28,541 nucleotides of DNA from Planctomycetota bacterium (GTDB lineage: Bacteria; Planctomycetota; UBA1135; GCA-002686595), in contig SCVU01000070.1 in NCBI GenBank assembly GCA_004296785.1, positions 1 through 28,541 on the forward strand. Direction: 5' to 3'. The translations under genes were made by a program, and so were the position numbers. Below the pieces are notes generated by a model. That model was not told the DNA's origin. It saw only the letters and a list, made by a program, of their open reading frames with translations, and searched no databases. Position 1 is the stretch's first letter; the number at the start of each line of letters is the position of its first letter. Positions 22,854 through 28,541 of the stretch are shown piece by piece.

Positions 22854-24731
22854 TCACCCGCACGAATCGAGGTCCTCGATCTCCTCACCCTCCGGCCGCG
22901 ACGCGTGCCCCGAACGGCGTGAACCGCCGCCCAGCGTCGCGTGGAACTTCGCGATCAGGTCGCGTCGCCCCGCGTTCGTCAGCGCCTCTTCGACCAGCCG
23001 ACGATTGAGCGGATCCTTCCAGCGCACCAGCGCCTTCTGCAGCCGTCGCTCGCGACCGCCGCGCGGCACGTACAGCTCCTCCAGCGTCAGCGGATCGCGA
23101 CCCGTCGCGTACTGGATCGCGCCGCGCGTCATCGGCAGCGGGATGAATTCCTGCACCTGCTCGGGGCTGTAGTTGCGCTCGAGCAGCTTCTCGAACAGCT
23201 CGATCGCCTGCGCCAGGCCCGTGCCCGGGTGACCGACGATGAAGTAGTTGACGAGGTGCTGGTCGCGCCCGAGATCCGCGCACTCCTTCTGGTAGGCGGC
23301 CTCGTACTTCTCGTAGACCTCGAAGCCGGGCTTGTTCATCACGCGCAGCACTTCGCTCGAAGCGTGCTCGGGCGCGAGCTTCATGCGCCCGCCGACGTGG
23401 TGCTCGACGAGGTCGTGGTGCAGCGGCAAAAGATCGCCCGTCTTGCGGCTGAACAGGAGGTCGTAGCGGATCCCCGACTGGACGAACGCGTGCTTGACGC
23501 CCTTCGTGCCGCGCACGAGCGACAGCAGGCGCCGATACCCTTCGCTCTGCTTGTCGATGCGCAGCGCGGGGCACACGTCGGGCGACAGGCAATCGCGGCC
23601 GAGGCACGGCTTGCCGGACTCGAGCAGCTTGCAGCCCAGGCCGTACATGTTCGCCGTCGGCCCGCCGACGTCGGTGATCGTGCCACGGAAGTCGTGGTGC
23701 GCGGCGAGCGCGGCGGCCTCGCGCAGGATCGACGCCTCGCTGCGGCTCTGGATCGTGCGTCCCTGGTGGAACGTGATCGAGCAGAACGTGCAGTCGGCCA
23801 TGCAGCCGCGGTGCGTGTTGATGCTCCAGCGCACCGGCTCGAGCGCGGGCACGCCGCCCGCCGCCGTGTGATCGGGGTGCCAATCGCGCGTGTACGGCAG
23901 GTCGTAGAACTCGTCGACTTCTTCCTGCGAGGCCGGCGCGAGCGGCGCGTGCTGCAGGACGACGCGCGCGCCGTGCGCCTGCGCGAGCGTGCGCGAGCCC
24001 GGCTCGTTCTCCTCGCGCACCGCCTGGAACAGCTCGATCAGCTTCTGCCAGTCGGCCGCGATCTCCTCGTAGCTCGGCACGACGCGCGCGCCGGCGGGGA
24101 CCGCCTTCGCGATCTCGCACGTGCCGGGCATGCCCGCGAGCGACTCGCCGCGCTCGAGCCGCTGCGTGATCGCGAGCGCCTGGCGCTCGCCCATCCCCCA
24201 CACCAGCAGATCGGCCTTCGCGTCGACGAGGATCGAGCGGCGCAGCTTCTCCTCCCAGTAGTCGTAGTACGCGAGGCGCCGCGGGCCGGCCTCGAGCCCG
24301 CCGAGCACGACCGGCAGTCCGGGGAAGTGGTGGCGCGCCGCGGCGGTGTACGCGATCGACGCGCGATTCGGCCGACCCGGCACGCCGCCCGCGCGGTACA
24401 CGTCCTGACGCCGGCGCTTCCGCGACGCCGTGTAGTTCGTGACCATCGAGTCGATGGTGCCGGCGCTGACGCCGACCCACAGGCGCGGCGGCGGCAGGCG
24501 TTGCCAGCCGGAGCCGTCGGGCTCGAGCTCGGGGCAGTCGAGGATGCCGACGCGGTAGCCGCGCGCCTCGAGCAGTCGCCCGATCGCGGGCACGCCGAAC
24601 GACGGGTGGTCGACGTACGCGTCACCGGTGACGAGCAGCACGTCGAGCTCGTCCCACCCGCGCGCGCGCATGCCCTCGCGCGTGCGCGGAAGGAACGAGC
24701 GGGGATCGGTCGTGGGTCGTGCGTGTTTCAT
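22854..24731 (-). CDS. ygiQ: YgiQ family radical SAM protein
   Basis: This 625-residue protein has the [4Fe-4S]-binding CxxxCxxC as Cys310, Cys314 and Cys317 in HRGCMADCTFCSI. The N-terminal part (VLLVTGDAYVDHPSFGVPAI, then GRLLEARGYRVGIL and VVLGGLEAGPRRLAYYDYW) is the B12-binding-like domain typical of the YgiQ family. The C-terminal half carries further cysteines (GLGCKLLESGKPCLGRDCL, DVCPALRIDKQ) and MKLAPEHASSEVLRVMNKPG. Family members are widespread and of uncertain reaction. An AAGGAA ribosome-binding sequence lies three bases before the ATG at 24731. The last 25 or so residues (SRRSGHASRPEGEEIEDLDS) are acidic and unlike the core. It follows the bL34 gene by 82 bases on the same strand. 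Confidence 0.95.
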   Translation of the reverse strand: MKHARPTTDPRSFLPRTREGMRARGWDELDVLLVTGDAYVDHPSFGVPAIGRLLEARGYRVGILDCPELEPDGSGWQRLPPPRLWVGVSAGTIDSMVTNYTASRKRRRQDVYRAGGVPGRPNRASIAYTAAARHHFPGLPVVLGGLEAGPRRLAYYDYWEEKLRRSILVDAKADLLVWGMGERQALAITQRLERGESLAGMPGTCEIAKAVPAGARVVPSYEEIAADWQKLIELFQAVREENEPGSRTLAQAHGARVVLQHAPLAPASQEEVDEFYDLPYTRDWHPDHTAAGGVPALEPVRWSINTHRGCMADCTFCSITFHQGRTIQSRSEASILREAAALAAHHDFRGTITDVGGPTANMYGLGCKLLESGKPCLGRDCLSPDVCPALRIDKQSEGYRRLLSLVRGTKGVKHAFVQSGIRYDLLFSRKTGDLLPLHHDLVEHHVGGRMKLAPEHASSEVLRVMNKPGFEVYEKYEAAYQKECADLGRDQHLVNYFIVGHPGTGLAQAIELFEKLLERNYSPEQVQEFIPLPMTRGAIQYATGRDPLTLEELYVPRGGRERRLQKALVRWKDPLNRRLVEEALTNAGRRDLIAKFHATLGGGSRRSGHASRPEGEEIEDLDSCG

Positions 24732-24813
24732 CGGTTCCTTGCCGGGGCGCCGCGCGGGCGCGGCCCAGGTTGGTGGAGCGGCGATCGCGGCGCGTTCGCG
24801 TCGCGGGTGCGCG

Positions 24814-24939
24814 CTAGAAGCTGCCGTGCCGCGCGCGTTGGCGGCGGTTGACCTTGCGGCCGCCCACCGTCCGCTGGCGCGTGCGGTAGCCGGTCTTCTT
24901 GGCGTGCTTCTTCTTGCTCTTGCGGATGTTCGTCTTCAT
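24814..24939 (-). CDS. rpmH: Ribosomal protein bL34
   Basis: This 41-residue, very basic protein (MKTNIRKSKKKHAKKTGYRT then RQRTVGGRKVNRRQRARHGS and F) aligns with bL34 of the large ribosomal subunit. The signature G(F/Y)RxRxxTxxGRxVxxRRxRAxxG is kept as GYRTRQRTVGGRKVNRRQRA. The common N-terminal KRTYQPS is replaced by KTNIRKS, as can occur in this small protein. The gene is easily missed because it is short. bL34 usually lies beside rnpA, yidC and dnaA near the origin; none of these is within the window, where the neighbours are a divergent PilZ gene and ygiQ. A small hairpin at 24749-24764 (stem GCCGCG) lies in the gap before ygiQ. Confidence 0.85.
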   Translation of the reverse strand: MKTNIRKSKKKHAKKTGYRTRQRTVGGRKVNRRQRARHGSF

Positions 24940-25043
24940 CGGGGAGGCTTCGGGGCGAACATCCTACGCGCGCGGACCGCGCGCGCCAAGGATCTCGGCC
25001 GGCGCTCAAGATCGCCGCCGCGCGCGGCCGATTCCGCGACAGG

Positions 25044-25436
25044 ATGGGCGAAGCGCTTCCGCCGGACGAACGCGAGCACACGCGCGTGCGCGTTTCCGTC
25101 TACGTCGAGGTCGAGGCCGAGGGTGCGCGGCGCGCGGGGTATCTGCAGGATTTGTCGCTCGGCGGCTTCTTCCTGCCGTGCCGCCCGCCGCTCGCGGTCG
25201 GCGCACGCTGCCGCTGCTCGATCTTCATCGCGGGACCGAGCGCGGATGCGGTCGTCGCGGTCGCCGGGCGCGTCGCGCGCAACAGCGTGCTCGGCTGCGC
25301 GATCGTGCTCGACGCGATCGAGGACCGGCGCTCGCGCGAGCAGTTGCAGCGGCTCCTGCTCGCGTACTCCGACGATCCGGCCGCGCTCGAGCGCGAGTTC
25401 CGCCGCGACGAAGCGCGGCGGACGGGCTCCGACTAG
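25044..25436 (+). CDS. PilZ domain protein (putative c-di-GMP receptor)
   Basis: This 130-residue protein is essentially one PilZ domain. The c-di-GMP-binding RxxxR is Arg10-Glu-His-Thr-Arg14, followed by VRVSVYVEVE. The second motif DxSxxG is Asp36, Ser38 and Gly41 in QDLSLGGFFLP. Both motifs are intact, so binding is plausible. The last 35 residues are charged and helical. The ATG at 25044 has an AGG just upstream. The gene is divergent from rpmH (104-base gap) and convergent with the beta-helix gene (61-base gap). The partner process (motility, secretion or polysaccharide) is not indicated. Confidence 0.9.
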   Translation: MGEALPPDEREHTRVRVSVYVEVEAEGARRAGYLQDLSLGGFFLPCRPPLAVGARCRCSIFIAGPSADAVVAVAGRVARNSVLGCAIVLDAIEDRRSREQLQRLLLAYSDDPAALEREFRRDEARRTGSD

Positions 25437-25497
25437 GAACCCGCCCGCCGCGGCGAGCAAGACCCAGCGCACGTCGCTGCTCGACGCGCGTCGCCGT

Positions 25498-27321
25498 TCA
25501 GATCCCGTCGATGTCGACCCGCACGCGGTTCGTGAACGTCCACACGCCGCTCGGCAGCAGCACGAGCGCTTGCAAGTGCAGCTGCGCTTCCGTCTGCGTC
25601 GCGAACGAACCCAGCGCGAGCGGGATCACCTGCGGGAACGCCGTCGTCGTCGCGGGCCCGAGCACCACGGCCGCGGTCACCGGATCGACCGCGAGGCTCC
25701 CCCAGGGCGGCATCACCAAGTGCTGCATCTCGTCGCCCATCGGCTGCAGCGCGCTGTACACGAGCAAGTAGATCGAACCGGTCGGCACGTCGAGCTCGAG
25801 CCGGACCGTGCCGTTGCCCGACGCGTCGAGCGCGAGGTTGCCGAAGGTATCGGCGAGCTGGAACTCCAGTCCGACCGGCGCCGTCGTCGCCTTGCGCAGG
25901 CGCGTCCCGCTCTCGATGAACTGATCGGAACCGCGGTGCAGGCCGTCGAGCATCGTCGCGAGCTCCATCGTCGTGCGCGGATCGAGATCGATGTCGAGCG
26001 CGCCGTGCGCCCACACGCTCTGGCCGTTCAGCGTGATCGTCGCCGTCGGGCCCGGCACGATGTACGCCTGATTGCCCTGATTGACGACCGACGGTGAGGT
26101 CGCGGTGAGGTGCAGGTCGCCGGGCGCGGCGACGAAGTTCGGGTTGGCGATCCCGACGTTGTTCGGACCGACGGGCGTCGTCACCGGGACGATGAACGCG
26201 CCCGAGTTGTCCCAGTCGTTCGATTCGACGACCAGCGAGCCGTTGAACGCCGCGTTGTTGAAGAGGCGGATCTCGGGCGGGTTGTTGCCGAGCGTCGGCG
26301 GGCTGAACAGCAGGTTGTTCACGATCGCGATGCTCTCGCCCGCGCTGCCGCCCGCGTCTGGATAGATCTCGATCGTCGCGGGAGTCGGGAACGTGCCTCC
26401 GACGAACCCGAGCGTGTTGTTCACGATGCGCGCCGAGCAGTCCTGCAGCGCGATGTCGACCGCCCAGAACCCGTCGGCGAGATTGGCGATCGTCGTGCGC
26501 ACCGTGTTTGAGAGCACGCGCGGGTGCAGCATGCCGGCCTCGGCGTTGCTGCCGTTGAAGCGCATCGCGGCGTACTTCGCGCCGGTGATCAGGTTCGAGC
26601 GGAACAGGTCGCTGTCGTACCAGGCGTTGATCACCTCGATCCCGATCGCGCAGGTGGCGACGTGGTTCTCGACGATCACGTTCTTGTACTCGAGCTCCAT
26701 CGCATTGTCGTTGCGGATCATCAGGCCGCGCGGGCAGCCCTGCATCCGACACTGGCTGATCAGCACCTCGATCGCGCGCTGCGTCTCGCGCGACGTGCCG
26801 ACGTCGGACGGATCGATCTCGATCGCGAAGCCCGCCGTGTTTCCGGTCACGCTGATGCCGCGCAGGCTGCTCGGCGGCAGCTCGTCGGGAACTCCGAACA
26901 GGCTCTGCGTCTGCGGGAGGACGAGCCGGTCGAAGTTCAGCAGGCCCGCGTTCGAGGCGCTTCCGGTGATCGTCACCGAGCCCGTCGTCGAGCCGCGGTA
27001 GGCCTCGATCGACAGGCCGAACGCGGGGAGCGAGAGCGGGCCGGTCAACGTGTAGGTCGCCGGCAACACGTTCAGCGTGATGGGCTGCGGCGTGCCGAGG
27101 AAGCTCTGGTAGAGATCGCACATGAACACCGCCCACGGCAGCGTCTGCAGCGCGTTGGCCGGATCGGTGCCGGAGTTGGAGTCGCTGCCGTTGACTGCGT
27201 CGACGTAGACCGAGAACGGGAGTGCGGGATCGTGCAGCCATGGGCCGAACACCTGCGCGTCGGCGTTGGCGGCGAGCAGCGCGGAGGACAGCGCGAGCGC
27301 GAGAGAGCGATGGAGTTTCAT
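25498..27321 (-). CDS. Secreted parallel beta-helix (DUF1565-like) protein
   Basis: This 607-residue protein starts with a signal peptide (MKLHRSLALALSSALLAANA, then DAQ). Next comes PFSVYVDAVNGSDSNSGTDP, the usual opening of right-handed beta-helix proteins of the DUF1565/pectin-lyase-fold type. Residues about 75-440 contain many short turns with Asn and Val/Ile ladders (ARIVNNTLGFVGG, SIAIVNNLLFSPP), as in such helices. The C-terminal 170 residues look like a separate beta domain (VPTGSIYLLVYSALQPMG, HLQALVLLPSGVWTFTNRVR), related in style to the C-terminal modules of planctomycetal secreted proteins. No catalytic residues can be assigned. A hairpin lies 30 bases upstream of the ATG at 27321, and a gene of unknown function lies upstream on the same strand. 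Confidence 0.82.
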   Translation of the reverse strand: MKLHRSLALALSSALLAANADAQVFGPWLHDPALPFSVYVDAVNGSDSNSGTDPANALQTLPWAVFMCDLYQSFLGTPQPITLNVLPATYTLTGPLSLPAFGLSIEAYRGSTTGSVTITGSASNAGLLNFDRLVLPQTQSLFGVPDELPPSSLRGISVTGNTAGFAIEIDPSDVGTSRETQRAIEVLISQCRMQGCPRGLMIRNDNAMELEYKNVIVENHVATCAIGIEVINAWYDSDLFRSNLITGAKYAAMRFNGSNAEAGMLHPRVLSNTVRTTIANLADGFWAVDIALQDCSARIVNNTLGFVGGTFPTPATIEIYPDAGGSAGESIAIVNNLLFSPPTLGNNPPEIRLFNNAAFNGSLVVESNDWDNSGAFIVPVTTPVGPNNVGIANPNFVAAPGDLHLTATSPSVVNQGNQAYIVPGPTATITLNGQSVWAHGALDIDLDPRTTMELATMLDGLHRGSDQFIESGTRLRKATTAPVGLEFQLADTFGNLALDASGNGTVRLELDVPTGSIYLLVYSALQPMGDEMQHLVMPPWGSLAVDPVTAAVVLGPATTTAFPQVIPLALGSFATQTEAQLHLQALVLLPSGVWTFTNRVRVDIDGI

Positions 27322-27351
27322 GGAGGCGAGTGAGACGGGCGCCAAAGTGAG

Positions 27352-27382
27352 GTGGGCCCGCGAGACAGTCCCGCGGACCCAC
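27352..27382 (-). terminator. GC-rich hairpin between two minus-strand genes
   Basis: An 11-base stem with a 9-base loop lies 52 bases after the upstream stop and 30 before the next ATG. In minus-strand RNA the arms are GUGGGUCCGCG and CGCGGGCCCAC, fully paired with one U-G wobble; in plus-strand RNA the same position is a C-A mismatch. This favours function in the leftward transcript, as a terminator or a 5' leader structure. No U-run follows. Confidence 0.45.
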
Positions 27383-27434
27383 CAGGAAGGCGCGAGTCGC
27401 CTCGCTTTCCGCCGCTCGTTCGCTGGACGCGGCG

Positions 27435-28541
27435 CTAGAGCTTGAACCCGACGACCCAGCTCTCGCGCAATGGGACGAGCGTCAGGGTCGTCGGGTCGAG
27501 GTAGCAGATCCGCGCGTACATCCGCGTTGCGGTGAGCGGCTTCACGTCGACCGCCACCGGGACGTCGAGCGTGTTCGGCGGCATGCCGTGCGGGCTGACC
27601 CAGTAGGTGCCCCACAGACTCCAGGCAGTCGGCGTCTCGACGTACAACTCGACGAACGCGTGCTGGTACGGGCTGATGTCGAGACCGGTGACCTGCAGGT
27701 GCAGCTTGTCGGTGTCGGGCGCGTCCTGCGGCGTGTCGGTGCGCATCGCCGTGAAACCCAGCCGACCGTCGCCGCAGTACGGCAGATCCGTCGCGCGCCC
27801 GACGACCGCGCCGAGCTGGTACGGCTCGAGCGGATCGAGCCCGCACGTCGAAGTCACGTTGTCGGGCTCGCCGGGCATGCTCGTGACCCGCACCAGTCCG
27901 AGGTGCTCGGTCACCGGTCGCGACGGACCCGCGTTCGGGTCCTTGGACTGCAGCGTCTTCGCGAACGGCGTCACGTTCTCGGCATAGACGAGGAGCTGAT
28001 CGAACGGCCCGCCGACCGCCGTGTTGCTCGCCGGCGTGAGCGAGAACACCACCCGCGCGGGGTTCAACCACTGCGCCGAGTTCGCGTCGACGGACAGCGC
28101 GTCGATCTCGACGGATGCCGGGTCGACGTTCTCGCCCAGCAGCTCCGCCGGCGTGTACACGATCTCCGGCAGCGACCAGGCGGTTCCGGACCACTGCATC
28201 GCGTACACGGTCGCTGCGTTCGGCGCGGCGCCGTCGAGCAACAGGCCCGTGCCAGTCGTCAGCGCGATCCACTGCTTCGTCAGCGTGAAGTAGAACGCGT
28301 CGCGCACCGGGAACATGCTCCCCGCGCGATTCAGCGGGTCGACCGAGATGACGCCGATGCCGAAGTCGACGTTGGAGATCACGCCGTCGACCTCCGGAGT
28401 CGGGGAGAGCTGGAGTTGCTCGCGCGAGTACTCGAGGCGCACGGTGTGCGGAAAGTTGGGGTGGATCGCCTCGCTGTCGGCGACGTAGTACGAGAAGATG
28501 TCGCCCGCCGGGTGGCGTTCGCCGGCGGTCAGCGCTTCGAC
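27435..28541 (-). CDS. Protein of unknown function, 3' part only
   Basis: The frame is open from the window edge to a TAG at 27435 and gives 368 residues without a start. I do not recognise it. The visible part is beta-rich with many aromatic and proline residues (FSYYVADSEAIHPNFPHTVR, DAFYFTLTKQWIALTTG, VELYVETPTAWSLWGTYWVS), and has few charged helices. This suits an exported protein, as does the neighbouring secreted beta-helix gene. The last residues (LRESWVVGFKL) are not a known anchor. A GTG at 28442 could be read as a start, but the codons beyond it also look coding (SYYVADSEAIHPNFPHT), so the gene continues past the window. Confidence 0.75.
   Translation of the reverse strand, partial: VEALTAGERHPAGDIFSYYVADSEAIHPNFPHTVRLEYSREQLQLSPTPEVDGVISNVDFGIGVISVDPLNRAGSMFPVRDAFYFTLTKQWIALTTGTGLLLDGAAPNAATVYAMQWSGTAWSLPEIVYTPAELLGENVDPASVEIDALSVDANSAQWLNPARVVFSLTPASNTAVGGPFDQLLVYAENVTPFAKTLQSKDPNAGPSRPVTEHLGLVRVTSMPGEPDNVTSTCGLDPLEPYQLGAVVGRATDLPYCGDGRLGFTAMRTDTPQDAPDTDKLHLQVTGLDISPYQHAFVELYVETPTAWSLWGTYWVSPHGMPPNTLDVPVAVDVKPLTATRMYARICYLDPTTLTLVPLRESWVVGFKL

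Noticed and set aside
22600..23172. Plus-strand Ala/Leu-rich protein
   Set aside because: It is the translation of the 9-base periodic array followed by sequence antisense to ygiQ.
24749..24764. Hairpin between rpmH and ygiQ as a terminator
   Set aside because: The stem is only six pairs with no T-run; it is mentioned with rpmH but not claimed as a separate feature.
25482..25493. Perfect palindrome CGACGCGCGTCG as operator or terminator
   Set aside because: Twelve-base GC palindromes are expected by chance in this composition, and there is no T-run or second copy.

Overview
The window is GC-rich chromosomal DNA with a strong G/C bias at third codon positions. It has no rRNA, tRNA or CRISPR that I can see. 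Gene content suggests a member of the Planctomycetota. The clues are a long exported FG-GAP/VCBS protein that ends in a 'YGxGTPGSGG' C-terminal module, an exported beta-helix protein, a very long ResB-type cytochrome c assembly protein, and scattered housekeeping genes. The phylum call is inference from gene style; no marker gene was compared.

Layout. 1-1672 (+): the end of a gene and two minor pseudopilins of a type II secretion-like system. 1702-14743 (-): an unbroken run of same-strand, tightly spaced genes. In transcription order these are sucC, sucD, an MnmC-type methyltransferase, tatA, mobA, a trans-polyprenyl diphosphate synthase, resB, ccsA, folD, a rhomboid protease, an exported protein of unknown function, and serS. 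Several junctions overlap by 1-4 bases (mobA/prenyl synthase, resB/ccsA, folD/rhomboid). 14840-15985 (+): a long, internally duplicated dCTP deaminase, divergent from sucC. 16015-16461: two 94-base units in inverted orientation, each made of three hairpins, lying between the 3' ends of two convergent genes. 16476-19076 (-): the FG-GAP protein. 19161-20678 (+): a membrane-anchored TPR protein. 20721-22818: a repeat-rich, gene-poor stretch with three tandem arrays (periods 13, 18 and 9) around one Y1/HUH transposase of the REP-associated (RAYT) type. 22854-24939 (-): a YgiQ-type radical SAM protein preceded by a 41-residue ribosomal protein bL34. 25044-25436 (+): a PilZ protein. 25498-28541 (-): an exported beta-helix protein and the 3' part of another gene of unknown function.

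How the genes fit together. The minus-strand run looks like a housekeeping and respiratory maturation block. SucCD is the TCA-cycle step. TatA exports folded cofactor proteins. MobA attaches the nucleotide to molybdenum cofactor. The prenyl synthase makes a quinone or carrier tail. ResB/CcsA attach haem to c-type cytochromes outside the membrane. The outer part of the window is rich in secreted proteins and pseudopilins, as expected for a particle-degrading or surface-active bacterium.

The most interesting signal is at 16015-16461. Two copies of a three-hairpin unit differ by three compensatory base-pair changes, which indicates that the structure itself is maintained. A RAYT transposase lies 4.6 kb away, and an 18-base tandem repeat occurs both inside this element and next to the transposase. 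A lineage-specific RAYT/REP-like repeat system is the best working hypothesis, but the link is not proven by the window alone.
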